From: Diphasiastrum complanatum
Lineage: Eukaryota > Streptophyta > Lycopodiopsida > Lycopodiales > Lycopodiaceae
DNA length: 64,000 bases
Reading direction: 5' to 3'
Assembly (NCBI GenBank): GCA_029204225.1
Contig: MU831951.1
Coordinates: forward strand, 30,985 to 94,984
Under the pieces are notes generated by a model, which was not told the DNA's origin, ran no database searches, and worked only from the letters and a program-made list of their open reading frames with translations. The first letter of the stretch is position 1, and each line of letters starts with the position of its first letter. The translations under genes and the position numbers were made by a program. Shown here in pieces: positions 1 to 10,480 of the stretch.

Positions 1-1202
1 TCATTTGAAGCAAAGTCAACATTGAAACCATTGTCTACCATTTGGCCAACACTTAGTAGATTCTTTGTTATTGTAGGAATGTACAAAACACCTTCTATGT
101 TGATCTTTTTGGAAGATCCTAAGCAAAGGTGAATGCTACCAACTCCTTCAATTTTACAAGCTTCATCATTTGCTGTATAGATAGACTTTATAGGTCCATC
201 ATAAGATAAGAGAGAAGAGAAAAACTCCCTTTTACTAGTCATGTGTGAACTAGCACCCGAGTCAATCCACCAAGGATCTTCTCCTTTGAATCTTGTTGAA
301 GAAAATATGGACATCATGAAAGAGTCCTCATGTGAACTCTCCTCCTCCTCCTCTTTGCTCATGTTGGCTTGGCTTTGATCTTGATTCCTCTTGAAGCATT
401 CCGAGGCATAATGCCCCATCTTGCTACAATAGTAGCACTTCACCTTTGATTTGTCCTTCTTGACTTTGGTGGTTGATGGAGATGCCTTTGGGGGTCCTTC
501 TTGATCCTCAAGCTTTGTAGACTTCTTGAATGTTGATCCTTTGCCTTTGGACTTGCCTTTGCCTTTGGTGAAGAGAGCTTGGTCATCTCCACCTTGGATG
601 GAAAGCCTATCCATCCTCTCTTGCATTTGGCTCCTTCTTGATTCCTCGGCCATGAGTGTGCCTTGGAGTTCTTCAAGTATGGGTAGCTTACCCATAATTG
701 CATATCCCTGAACCAAATTGTCAAATTCAAAGCTTAGTCCATTCAATATGAGTTGAACAAGCTCTTCATCCTTGATATGGTCACCTATAAAGGCTAGCTC
801 TTTGTTCAATTCCTTTACTCTTAGGACAAAAGTATGTGCACTCTCTCCTTTCTTTTGATAGCTTCTATAGATTTGATTCTTCAAAGCTAACATTCTAGTT
901 TGGTTCTTGGATTCATAGACCTTTTGCAAAGTCTCCCAAGCATCTTGAGCTGAAGTGCAATCTCCTACCTCTCTTAAGAGTTCATTTGCAACATTCATTT
1001 TTATGCAATGTAGTGCAACATTGCACCTCTTGATGTATTTGGCTTTTTCTTGAGGATGAATAGGTTCACCCTCCTTACCATTTACAATTTCCATCAGATC
1101 TTGCATGATCATGATAGATTCCATTCTAACTTTCCATATGGAATAGTTAGTTTTGTTGAGCCTTTCATTAGTATCCAAAAGATATGCATTTATAGATGCC
1201 AT
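1..1202 (-). CDS. Copia gag-protease N-terminal part, cut by the window edge
   Basis: The minus strand is open from an ATG at 1202 to the window edge, about 400 codons without a stop. The gag part contains the plant Copia signature WKVRMES near residue 23. It is followed by a lysine-rich stretch, a CCHC zinc knuckle (CYYCSKMGHYASEC, about 780 bp from the start) and an aspartic protease active site in the context WWIDSGASSHMT. The frame then enters the segment that ends ITKNLLSVGQ. Integrase and RT would lie outside the window. The start is supported by a primer-binding site and an LTR upstream in the expected order. It is related to, but clearly different in sequence from, the gag of the element at 6458. 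The frame looks undamaged, so the element could be young; whether pol is intact cannot be seen. Confidence 0.9.
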   Translation of the reverse strand, partial: MASINAYLLDTNERLNKTNYSIWKVRMESIMIMQDLMEIVNGKEGEPIHPQEKAKYIKRCNVALHCIKMNVANELLREVGDCTSAQDAWETLQKVYESKNQTRMLALKNQIYRSYQKKGESAHTFVLRVKELNKELAFIGDHIKDEELVQLILNGLSFEFDNLVQGYAIMGKLPILEELQGTLMAEESRRSQMQERMDRLSIQGGDDQALFTKGKGKSKGKGSTFKKSTKLEDQEGPPKASPSTTKVKKDKSKVKCYYCSKMGHYASECFKRNQDQSQANMSKEEEEESSHEDSFMMSIFSSTRFKGEDPWWIDSGASSHMTSKREFFSSLLSYDGPIKSIYTANDEACKIEGVGSIHLCLGSSKKINIEGVLYIPTITKNLLSVGQMVDNGFNVDFASN

Positions 1203-2000
1203 CTAGTCTCCTAATCAAGGACTTGACACAAATGAAGGTTACTTCTATTGATTTGATTGAAGGTCTACCTTATCCCACTTCTTAGGGACCTGAAAAGATC
1301 AGTAATAGACTTCCTATAAAGATCTAAGAATGATCTCTAACAAAATCAAATCATAGAATACTAGAAACAATGCACTTGCTTGATTGAAGTAGACAATACT
1401 AGTAGAATTGCCCCTCTTTCTATAAAGAACATTAAAGCTTCCAAATGATCTGATCAAGAGTGAATTTCAGCAACCTAATATACTTCCAAAATCACTTGTA
1501 AAAGATCTAAATGGAACTTAATGAGGATGCAACACAATCTACTATCCAATCACAAGCAAAAATTGATCAAAATTGATGAAAAATTGATCTAATTTGGTGC
1601 ATAAGTCAAGCAATGGTTGGACTGAATCTAAATCACTTTAGGAGGTGTCTACTACACCTTAGAACAGCCTTGAAGAGTCCCCAAAACTCTGATCTTCCCT
1701 CTCCTTGAATGCTAGAAAGCCTCCTCTATGAAATCACTCCAAAACTCGCTTAGAAATCAATGCTTGGAGCAAGCAAAACTTGCTATCTTAGTAATGTGAA
1801 TTGAATTCAACTTTGCCTCTGGTTTTAGACACCTAAACACCTGCAAATGAAGTCACACAACACCAATCTCCAATGTAATTGACTCACTTTGAGTTCTAGA
1901 ATCAATACTAGATGCTAAGATCCAATCTACACAAGATTTAGATAAAAAATTGTGATCAAATTGAATGAAAACCAAGGATTTAGCTCATTTCAGCCTTTAG
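1203..2000 (-). other. Untranslated leader of the minus-strand Copia
   Basis: These 798 bp lie between the gag start and the primer-binding site. No ORF of note and no further element is visible. The length is comparable to the 617 bp leader of the Copia element at 5137. Confidence 0.7.
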
Positions 2001-2012
2001 GCTCTGATACCA
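2001..2012 (-). other. Primer-binding site (initiator tRNA-Met)
   Basis: On the minus strand this reads TGGTATCAGAGC, the standard complement of the 3' end of plant initiator tRNA-Met used by Copia elements. It directly abuts the LTR end. Confidence 0.9.
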
Positions 2013-2168
2013 TGTAAAAATTACAGCAAATAAGGATCCTAAAACACTTGAAATGATGAGGAAAACAATAGATTATGATTTCATAAGATTAGCACAAGTT
2101 GAACCATCAAAATCCATCAAAAATCTATGCTTGAACCTCACTAAATGGCCCAAATCCTTGAAGAAAGC

Positions 2169-2182
2169 TTCACACGTGTGAA
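2169..2182. promoter_or_regulatory. Perfect 14-bp palindrome with G-box-like core in the LTR
   Basis: TTCACACGTGTGAA is a perfect palindrome centred on an ACACGTGT core, the type bound by plant bHLH and bZIP factors. It lies about 160 bp from the inner end of the LTR. The Copia LTR at 5137 has a similar palindrome at nearly the same distance from its inner end. Confidence 0.5.
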
Positions 2183-2350
2183 AGTACGGCCTCCCACAGT
2201 CTGAGTACTGTACACTTGACCTACATTCAATCCTATAATCATTAGTAATCACAAGTACTCAAACAATTATGAACATAGAGAGCAATTGCACCATTATGAG
2301 AGAAAAAAAAACATGAAATTGCTTGATTAATTCTGGTGAGATATCATCAC

Positions 2351-2360
2351 CTATATATAC
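2351..2360 (-). promoter_or_regulatory. Possible TATA box of the Copia LTR
   Basis: The minus strand reads TATATATAG near the middle of the LTR, where a U3 promoter is expected. No transcript evidence is available. Confidence 0.4.
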
Positions 2361-2697
2361 ATGATCCATCACGGTTTTGGGCAGGTATGAGTAGCCCTAA
2401 ACCTATCCCTAATGCTAATTTTGGTGGATCTTTCATCCCTACCAAGTTAGGGTTGGAATCTTGGAGATCCCTCAACAATGCAAAAATTACCAAAAATAGC
2501 TCCTATTTTTTCTCCCTTGTATCTAAGCATAATTTGGACTCATTACAAAGGTTCTAACACTTAGGTCTACTTGAGAACATCCTTATGAATGGAATCCTAT
2601 GCTATTTGGCACGTGTGACAAGCCACATCATGACCATCTAACTATTTACAAGTCATATGACCAAAACTAGTCAAGCTAGAATTGTGAATTTTTAACA

Positions 2698-3949
2698 AAT
2701 GGATGTACAAACAACATATCTCAATGGAGTTATTGAAGAGGACATGTCCATGGTGCAATCCGAAGGTTATATTATCGAGAGTAAACACAATCATGTGTGT
2801 AAACTCCATAAGACACTTTATGGCTTGAACCAATTTGCTCGAGCATGGTTTCAAAGAACCAATACTTTCCTTATTGATCACGGCTACATGCTAAGCTCTT
2901 CAGATTCTAATGTTTACTTCAAAGCAGTGCAGCAGTCTTTTATCATTATCACTCTATATGTGGATGACACATTGTTTTTCAGCAACAATACCAATCTGAT
3001 AAAAGAGGCCAAGACAATGCTATCTTCCGAATTCGACATGACTGATCTAGGCGAAGCTCATTTTCGCCTTACAATCCATAAAGACAGAAAACAGAAGTTG
3101 ATCTACATTACACAACAGAGGTACATCTACAACATGTTAGTCAGATATAATCTGATTAGTTGCAAGTTAGCTCTCTCACCAATGGAACCAGGTCTCAAAT
3201 TGTCAAAGGACCAGTGTCCTCAAACAATTCATGAGAAACAATAGACGCATGAGTATCCTTAGCATTCTATAATAGGATCTCTTATGTACACCATGATCTG
3301 TACTAGGCCAAACATAGCTTTTGCAGTCAGCTCTCTTAATCAGTTTATGACCAAGCCTGGTGTAGCACATTGGAAGGCTCTTATCAGAGTCGTGAGATAT
3401 CTTCGAGCTACTATGGACTTTTGCATTTGTTATGGAGCAGTTGGCAACGACAAACTCAATTTACTTAGTGGTTACACATATGCATGTTGGACAGGAGATG
3501 TAGACACTTGTAAATCCACTTTCGAATTTACATTCTTCCTCAACAATGGTCCAATTTCCTAGAATGGTCATAAGCAATCTTCAATAGCTCTATCTTCCAC
3601 TGAATCAAAGTATATCATAGCCTCTCAAAATATAAAGGAAGCGGTTTGGTTGAGAAACTTAGTCTCAGATATCGGTCTGAATCAATCTGCTCTGACATTA
3701 TTATTTTGTGATAATCAAAGTGCCATTGCCTTATCAGCCAACCCTAGATTTCATTCTAGGAGTAAGCACATTGAGCTGAAGTATCATTTTGTCAGAAGCA
3801 AAGTTCTCAACGAAGAGGTTAGATTGCAGTACTGTCAAACGCAAGATATGATAGCAGATATTTTTGCCAAAGCATTAAGCTTGGAAGCGCACAAAAGATT
3901 TTGTGTAGAACTAAGTTTGAAGGTCAAGGCAGTCAAGGATTCGAATTAA
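2698..3949 (+). pseudogene. Copia RT-RNase H remnant interrupted by the LTR insertion
   Basis: The frame opens in the middle of the RT domain (MDVQTTYLNG, corresponding to QMDVKTAFLNG in Copia RTs) because the LTR at 2013-2697 has been inserted there. It continues through the YVDD box (LYVDDTLFF, about 2960), the connection segment, ICTRPNIAFAVS and an RNase H with STESKY and the HSRSKHIELKYHF block. In-frame stops at 3242 and 3560 and a shortened region near 3250 make it non-functional. The natural end (VKAVKDSN, stop at 3947-3949) directly precedes a polypurine tract and an LTR. The missing 5' part should lie left of the window, beyond the inserted element. Confidence 0.9.
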
Positions 3950-3956
3950 GGAGGAG
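3948..3956 (+). other. Polypurine tract of the older Copia
   Basis: AAGGAGGAG directly before the LTR start TGTTAGATT, in the position of a plus-strand priming site. Confidence 0.75.
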
Positions 3957-5071
3957 TGTTAGATTATTCTCCTTCTTACTAATCGACTAATCATTGTAAT
4001 CCTTATCTATTGTTTATCCAATTCTGCGGATTTTCCCGTATTTTACGTTGTAGAATTACAAGTGTTTTTACATAGTCTGCAGAAATACACAGATATTGAC
4101 AACAATGTCACAATTTCTCTCTCTCCAATCTAGACAGTGTCGCTTGTCAAGAATTACAAGCAAAATTATCGTGTCGCATTTTTCGCATTTTTGCGACACT
4201 GTCACCTGTAAGGAATTACGTGTAAAAATACAGTATCACATTTTTCGCATTTTTCGCTTGTTAGGAATTGCGAGTAAAATTGCAGGGTCGTATTTCTCAG
4301 AGTGCCTCAAATGTTAAGGATATGACTCTAGCAAATTGTGGAGCTACCCCAATATTAAAAAAATGAGATTTTATGACATTGTCATTTTTTGCGACATTGT
4401 TGCCTATGGTAGTTTTAGTTCATTTTTGCAAAGTGACAGTTTTAGTTCATTTATGCAGATAGACTGTTTACGGCCAATTTTCATCGCTTATCATCAATTT
4501 CTGAGAAGGAACTGGATGAATGTTAGCGGAATCCAGCCAATTGGCAATCGCATTTGACGACCTGGTTACTTAGTATAAATCAACTGTTCATACACCTCAA
4601 TTATCATCTGAAAATGTTATTGTGAATTGTGGAGGAGTTGAGTGTTATTAGATGACACTTCTTGCGCTCTCATCAAGCAGATCATTCATAATCAGAAAGT
4701 ATTGTAGTTAGCTCTCTATCAAGCTTTCAAGCTTGAATTCTCTTGAGCATTCTAGCTCAGTCTTTTAGATATTTATTTAGAGTTGCTATTGTGCTACTGT
4801 TTATCAGCAGAGCTGCTTATTATCAGACTTATTCTCATTTACTCAGAAACCACTTAGAGTGTGTGGTTTCTATCCGCTATTTGCACTCATTAGCATCTGA
4901 TTTTGTTTTTCTGAATCAATATTATTTCTTATTGCATTCAGTATATGTCAAAATGCATGCATCTCTATATTGCTTTTGTAACTGATAGAATTTGTTTGAG
5001 AATTCAATACTTTATGTTTGGCTACGTAATTACTTAGTATCTAGCGAAAGTTAGTTGCTAAAAATTGAACA
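3957..5071 (+). repeat. 3' LTR of the older Copia (about 1.1 kb)
   Basis: The LTR starts TGTTAGATTATTC immediately after the polypurine tract. The end is set at ATTGAACA (5071), which forms a short inverted match (TGTT/AACA) with the start; this end is inferred. A TATA-like TAGTATAAATC lies at about 4572. The part near 4130-4270 holds several short repeats rich in CGCATTTTT and GCGACACTG. ORFs inside are short and not credible as genes. Confidence 0.5.
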
Positions 5072-5136
5072 TGATTTCCATCACTACTGCTTTGTTTAAT
5101 TTTTGATAGGCGTAGTCATGCATTGGAAGTAAGAAG

Positions 5137-5827
5137 TGTGAAAAATTGCCTACATTGGCAAATCTAGCCATGTAGAATATTGTACATTTTGTCAATATTG
5201 TTTGTTGGTTACTTGAATGGCCAAAGTGCCACTTGTACATACACACCTAAAGTAGGTTACCACGAGTCAAGAGGAGTGGTTGTGTCTATTTGGTAGTGAT
5301 TCCTACTTTGTAGGATCTAGACCATGATTTATGATAAGATTTGTACCTACCATGCACCTACCAAGCATGACTCTTGGATCTAGGCTAGGGTTTTCACATT
5401 AGGGCAAGAAAGTGGAGTCTACTTCCTTATTACATGATGGATTTTCACCTAACTTTGCAAAGGAAGTGTGTTTTACTATGTATTTCCATTCTCCATAGTG
5501 AGAAGATAGAAACTTTTTTGAGCCTCAAGGAGAAACTCGAGTTTCCTCTCATTGTATGGTGATTACTCTATTTTTCCAATGAAACCCAGCTTTGGAACTT
5601 TGTAAACACTGTCTACAGGCCATACTACAGCCTTATTTCCACACGTGTGGAGTTGGATTAGACTATTTGATCAATGCTTTGATTGTCTCTACTTGTTTCC
5701 TATCAAGCTGCTAAACTAGATCTTGTTTTCTGATGACTAGTTTCTGATAGATTGTTTAACAAGCATACAATCACCTTGTGGATCATTCAAAGATCCATTT
5801 ATGGTCCTTAGTACTGTACTTTTCACA
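5137..5827 (+). repeat. 5' LTR of the intact Copia (691 bp)
   Basis: It begins TGTGAAAAATTG and ends ACTTTTCACA, so the termini are 8-bp inverted repeats. It is followed directly by the primer-binding site. The first 286 bp reappear at 10442-10727 with two substitutions by eye (both A to G), which identifies the pair. The five bases before it, AGAAG, would be the target-site duplication; the matching copy is lost at the 3' side. Confidence 0.93.
5639..5650. promoter_or_regulatory. 12-bp G-box palindrome in the Copia LTR
   Basis: CCACACGTGTGG is a perfect palindrome about 180 bp from the inner LTR end. A third copy of the core, CACACGTGTG, occurs at 5990-5999 in the leader. The same core is in the LTR at 2013-2697. 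Confidence 0.5.
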
Positions 5828-5840
5828 TGGTATCAGAGCC
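5828..5840 (+). other. Primer-binding site (initiator tRNA-Met)
   Basis: TGGTATCAGAGCC directly follows the LTR end, the canonical Copia arrangement. Confidence 0.93.
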
Positions 5841-6457
5841 AAGTACAAGGCCATTGATCTGTGTTTGAATCTAATCCAGTTTTAGCAGGTTTTGGTGCAA
5901 AAAGCTAGTATTGGAAGGGCGAGCTGGTATCCAGGTTTTGGTGAGGAGATTTGATCCCAAACTTTTTCAGGATCAAAATCCATACTGTTCACACGTGTGG
6001 GCATCTCTGAACCAGCATTTAATAACCCATATTCATTGGATCATAGAAAATTCATATGGTGTCAGTTTGATGTAATTTTTGGTGCAAATCCTAGGATAAG
6101 CTACCAAGATCATTGCCATTGATTAGTTTTGAATTTGTTTCATGAAAACTAATTAATCTAGGCTGATTTCAGACCTTCTTAAAGTGGAAACCAGGTCTTG
6201 AAAGTACATCAAAGTGAATGAGAGAGATAGAGTCAGTTTTTGTCCAAGAATAGCCAAGATTGGCAAGATTTGCTTGAGTGTAGTTTTCATCTCATCTTAT
6301 CTTCATTCCAGCTTGTGAGGGAGTGATAGAACTGTGATTACAAATCCATCTGTTGGATTAGAAGTCAACATTTGAGTGAAACACTGCAAGTTAGAAACCT
6401 TTGTGAGTTTCAGGTCCAAACAAATCTATATCTTGTGTGTAGAATCTTGCTAGTAAA
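5841..6457 (+). other. Untranslated leader of the intact Copia
   Basis: 617 bp between the primer site and the gag-pol ATG. Apart from one CACACGTGTG motif (5990-5999) I see no gene or repeat here. Confidence 0.7.
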
Positions 6458-9400
6458 ATGGGATCAGTGGGAGCCTACCATCTAGAAGCTAGTGAGAGGT
6501 TAAATTCTACCAATTATGCTATTTGGAAAGTGAGGATGGAGTCACTAATGGTGCTCCAGGATCTTTATGAGTTTCTAATAGATGATGAAGATGAACCTCT
6601 AGGTGCACATGAATTAGTGAGATACAAGAAGAGGTCTAGGCTTGCACTTCACTGTATTAAGATGAATGTAAGCAATGATCTTTTAAGGGAAGTATCATCA
6701 TGTAAGAGTGCTAAAGAGGCTTGGGAATCTTTAAAATCTATCTATGAGTCTAGTAACACTTCGAGGGTTCTCATGCTTAGGAACCAGATTCTACAAAGCA
6801 TGAAGAGGAGTGATGAGAATGCACAAGATTATGTGCTAAGAATCAAGTCTCTTAATAGGGAGTTAGCTTCCATTGGAGAGAAGATTCAAGATAGTGAGCT
6901 TGTTCAGATTGTCCTAAATGGTCTAGGGAGTGGCTTTACAAATTTGGTCCAAAGCTTTGCAATCCAAGACACTTTGCCTACTATAGAAAAGCTACACAGT
7001 GTATTAGTAGCTGAAGAGTGTAGGATGTTGCATACCAATGCAAGAATGAATGCTATTTCTCTGCAGGATGGTGATGAGAAAGCTAATTTCTCATTCAAAA
7101 GCAAGAAGAAGACCAATGGCAAGAAGAAGCACTTCAAGGAGACCAAGGAGGAGGATGAGGCTTCAAGCTCAAAGGGCAAGATCAAAGACAAGTCCAAGTA
7201 CAAATGTTTTTTCTGTGGAAAGAAAGGACATTTTGCATCAGAATGTCTCAAGAAGAAGAAGGCACAAGAGAGCAAACAAAGCAACATTGCACATCAGGAG
7301 GAAGAGGAGGATGAAGAGTCATCCTTGATGGTTTCCAACAAACCACCATCATCCAAGAGCAACACCAATGATTCTTGGTGGATTGATAGTGGGGCAAGTT
7401 CCCACATGACATATCAAAAGGACATATTCTCCACCTTACTTTCTTACAATGACTTACATAGATCAATCTATACTGCAAGTAGTCAAGAATGTAAGATAAG
7501 TGGAATAGGAACAATTCCCTTGTATGTGGGATCATCCAAAAGGATGAATCTAGATGATGCTCTTTATGTTCCTAAGTTAACCAAGAATTTGCTTAGTGTT
7601 GGCCAGTTAATGGATAATGGCCTAGATGTACAATTTAAGCATGGAGTTTGTTCCATCCTTAGAAATGATGAATGTATAGCCAAAGGCTTTAAGCAAGGTA
7701 GATTGTTTAAGCTTGATGCTAATATTGCAGTGGAGAATGTTAACTTGGCAAAGATGGAGCTATCAAAGGTGGAACTGTGGCACAAAAGGTTGGGCCACCC
7801 CAACTACAAAGCCATGGAATCTATGGCTACAAAGGAGCTTGCAGTTGGACTCCCCAAGCATTTGTCAAAGTGTGGGAAGAGATGTGAAGCATGCAGCCTC
7901 TCAAAGGCTCACAAGCTACCTTTCTCAAGATCTACATCAAGATCAAACTCTCCTCTTGAACTCATCCATTCGGATGTTCATAGTTTTTCACATGAGTCTA
8001 ATGGTGGTGCCAAGTACTATGTAATCTTCATTGATGACTATTCTAGATTTTGTTGGATGTACCTCTTGTCTAGCAAATCAATGGTGTTTGATTCTTTTGT
8101 AAAGTTCAAGACTTTGGTAGAAAATCAACTTAGTACCAAGATTAAGGTATTAAGGAGCGATAATGGAGGTGAATATGTCTCCAATAAGTTGATTGACTTT
8201 TGTATTTCTAATGGCATAAAGAGGGAGTTGTCATGTCCATACACCCCTCAACAAAATGGAGTGAGTGAGAGAAGAAATAGATCTCTTTGTGAGTGTGCTA
8301 AGGCCTTAAGGCTAGATGCTTCTCTATCCAAACCATTTTGGGGTGAAGCAATAACTTGTGCTAACTATTTGTGCAATAGATTGCCAAACCAAGCCATTGG
8401 AGGAATCACACCATTTGAAGCTCTATTTGGAGAGAAGCCCAATCTCAAAGATCTCAAAGTTTTTGGATCCACTTGCTATGTACACCAATACTTGGATAAG
8501 AGAAGGAAGGATGATGCAACATCCATCAAAGGCATCTTTGTGGGATATGGTGAGAATAGCAAAGGTTATAGAGTCTTCAATCCCATCACTAGCAAGGTGA
8601 TAGTGAGTAGGGATGTTATTTTTTATGAAGGACATGCTTGTGATTTGGATGATAATGCTACTAATCATCTTGATGCCAAGGATCATGCTAGGATGGAGGA
8701 GGAGCTTCCAAGTGAAGAAGAACTTGAGGATCCACCTCAAGATGCAAGAACTCCAAGAACTCCAAGAAGATCTACAAGGGCAAGATCCGAGCCATTGAGG
8801 CTCACCTATGATGGTCAAGGTGATCAAAGGGAAGGCTCATCATCTTTCACATCTTACACCTTTCTTACTTCAATGTTAGATGAGCCAACATGCTATGAAG
8901 ATGCTTGTAAGTCTAAAAGTTGGATGAATGCTATGCAAGTAGAGTATGATGCTCTTATTGAGAATCATACTTGGGATCTTGTGGATCTTCCTCAAGGGAA
9001 GAAACCTCTTGATTGCAAGTGGGTGTTTAGATTGAAGTATAATCAAGATGGATCAATAAGCAAGCATAAAGCTAGGCTTGTTGCCAAAGGTTTTTTACAA
9101 ACCAAAGGCATTGACTATGATGAGACTTTTGCTCCTGTGGCTAAGCTTGTTACTATCAGGTTGATCATTAGTCTTGCTACAACCTTCAATTGGGAGCTAT
9201 TCCAACTTGACTTCACAAATGCATTCCTCAATGGTTATTTGGAGGAAGAGATCTACATGAGGCAACCCGAGGGCTTCATCAAGGCAAAGCATGAAGGAAA
9301 GGTGTGTTTTTTGAAGAAGAGCCTTTATGGGCTCAAGCAAGCACCTAGAGCATGGTACTCTAGGCTAAACTCTTTTCTCATTTCCATCAGTTTTGTAATG

Positions 9401-10480
9401 AGTGCCTATGATCCATCATTGTATATAAGTTTTCATGATGGCATGATCATTATTCTTGTTTTGTATGTAGATGACATTATCTTGAGTGGTAATGATCTAG
9501 ATGGAATTAGAGATGTAAAAATTGCTTTAGCAAAAGAGTTTAAGATGGTAGATCTCGGCCTATTGAGCTTCATTCTTGGAATAGAGGTTATTAGAGGACG
9601 TGATTTTAGCTTCATTTGTCAATATAAATATGCTACATCCATCCTAGATAGATTTGGAATGAAGAATTGTAAAGGCATTGAGACACCAATGGAGCAACAT
9701 GTAAAAGCATCTATTGGTTGTGATGAAGCATCCTTTGAGGACATCACATTATATAGAAGGCTTATTGGCTCCTTGATCTATTTAACTATAACTAGACCTG
9801 ATCTTAGTTATAGTGTTGGAAAGTTAAGCCAATTCATGCAAAGTTCTCTAGTTTCACATTGGAAGATGGCCAAAAGAGTTCTTAGATACATTTCATTCAC
9901 TAAGAATTTTGGTATTTTGTATAGAGGAACTAATCTTGGCTTAAGAGCCTACAGTGACTCAGATTTTGCAGGTGACAAAGTGGATAGAAGATCAACAAGT
10001 GCCTTTGCCACCTTTCTATGTGATGGAGTAGTATCATGGCTTTCCAAAAAGCAAGATACCATCTCCCTATCTTCCACAGAATCCGAATACAAGGCCTTGA
10101 CATCAACATGCAAGGAGGTCTTGTGGCTCAAAAGGCTATTGGTGGAGCTTCATGTCATGGAGGAGGAGATCCCTATCATCTATTGTGACAACCAATCAGC
10201 CCAATCACTTGCAACTAATCCTACATTCCATGCAAGGAGCAAACACATCGAAATTGCTCATCATTTCGTGAGGGAAAAAGTGCAAGCTAAAGAGATCAAG
10301 CTCCAACACGTGCCATCATCAAGTTGCTTGGCTGATTTGTTTACTAAAACTTTACCTAAAGATTCATTTGTCAAGCTTAGGTCTTCAATTGGAGTTATTG
10401 ATAAAAGCATTGTGATCTCCAAGGCTAGATTTGAGGAGGAGTGTGAAAAATTGCCTACATTGGCAAATCTAGCCATGTAG
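6458..10480 (+). CDS. Intact Copia gag-pol polyprotein, 1340 aa
   Basis: This single uninterrupted frame encodes all Ty1/Copia functions in the usual order. They are gag (residues about 1-235), a CCHC zinc knuckle CFFCGKKGHFASEC near 250, protease WWIDSGASSHMT near 307, and the GAG-pre-integrase motif LWHKRLGHPN near 440. The integrase core acidic residues lie in HSDVHSF (about 505), RSDNGGEY (about 566) and NGVSERRN (about 600). RT follows with LYVDDIIL near 1003, then RNase H with SDSDFAGD (about 1166), STESEY (about 1206) and HARSKHIEIAHHF (about 1260). The length is normal for a plant Copia. The start is the first ATG after the leader and gives a typical gag N-terminus. The frame runs through the polypurine tract and ends 39 bp inside the 3' LTR. 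With all catalytic motifs present and LTRs nearly identical, the protein could be active. Confidence 0.96.
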   Translation: MGSVGAYHLEASERLNSTNYAIWKVRMESLMVLQDLYEFLIDDEDEPLGAHELVRYKKRSRLALHCIKMNVSNDLLREVSSCKSAKEAWESLKSIYESSNTSRVLMLRNQILQSMKRSDENAQDYVLRIKSLNRELASIGEKIQDSELVQIVLNGLGSGFTNLVQSFAIQDTLPTIEKLHSVLVAEECRMLHTNARMNAISLQDGDEKANFSFKSKKKTNGKKKHFKETKEEDEASSSKGKIKDKSKYKCFFCGKKGHFASECLKKKKAQESKQSNIAHQEEEEDEESSLMVSNKPPSSKSNTNDSWWIDSGASSHMTYQKDIFSTLLSYNDLHRSIYTASSQECKISGIGTIPLYVGSSKRMNLDDALYVPKLTKNLLSVGQLMDNGLDVQFKHGVCSILRNDECIAKGFKQGRLFKLDANIAVENVNLAKMELSKVELWHKRLGHPNYKAMESMATKELAVGLPKHLSKCGKRCEACSLSKAHKLPFSRSTSRSNSPLELIHSDVHSFSHESNGGAKYYVIFIDDYSRFCWMYLLSSKSMVFDSFVKFKTLVENQLSTKIKVLRSDNGGEYVSNKLIDFCISNGIKRELSCPYTPQQNGVSERRNRSLCECAKALRLDASLSKPFWGEAITCANYLCNRLPNQAIGGITPFEALFGEKPNLKDLKVFGSTCYVHQYLDKRRKDDATSIKGIFVGYGENSKGYRVFNPITSKVIVSRDVIFYEGHACDLDDNATNHLDAKDHARMEEELPSEEELEDPPQDARTPRTPRRSTRARSEPLRLTYDGQGDQREGSSSFTSYTFLTSMLDEPTCYEDACKSKSWMNAMQVEYDALIENHTWDLVDLPQGKKPLDCKWVFRLKYNQDGSISKHKARLVAKGFLQTKGIDYDETFAPVAKLVTIRLIISLATTFNWELFQLDFTNAFLNGYLEEEIYMRQPEGFIKAKHEGKVCFLKKSLYGLKQAPRAWYSRLNSFLISISFVMSAYDPSLYISFHDGMIIILVLYVDDIILSGNDLDGIRDVKIALAKEFKMVDLGLLSFILGIEVIRGRDFSFICQYKYATSILDRFGMKNCKGIETPMEQHVKASIGCDEASFEDITLYRRLIGSLIYLTITRPDLSYSVGKLSQFMQSSLVSHWKMAKRVLRYISFTKNFGILYRGTNLGLRAYSDSDFAGDKVDRRSTSAFATFLCDGVVSWLSKKQDTISLSSTESEYKALTSTCKEVLWLKRLLVELHVMEEEIPIIYCDNQSAQSLATNPTFHARSKHIEIAHHFVREKVQAKEIKLQHVPSSSCLADLFTKTLPKDSFVKLRSSIGVIDKSIVISKARFEEECEKLPTLANLAM
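10433..10441 (+). other. Polypurine tract inside the reading frame
   Basis: GAGGAGGAG lies directly before the 3' LTR start. It is also translated as part of the polyprotein (RFEEECEK), so the same bases serve as primer and coding sequence. Confidence 0.8.

Larger units (their letters stand above)
2013..2697 (-). repeat. 5' LTR of the minus-strand Copia (685 bp)
   Basis: On the minus strand the LTR begins TGTTAAAAATTCAC at 2697 and ends TGTAATTTTTACA at 2013, next to the primer site. The ends are short inverted repeats of the TG...CA type. At 2697/2698 the sequence switches directly into the RT reading frame of another Copia, which fixes the outer boundary. The AATGG that follows (2698-2702) is the likely target-site duplication, but its partner lies outside the window. 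Confidence 0.85.

Noticed and set aside
5058-5246. ORF MCMYKWHFGHSSN... on the minus strand, repeated at 10551
   Set aside because: It lies within the Copia LTR and is repeated only because the LTR is repeated.
7050-7328. Basic ORF overlapping gag
   Set aside because: It is a shadow of the lysine-rich gag segment in another frame.
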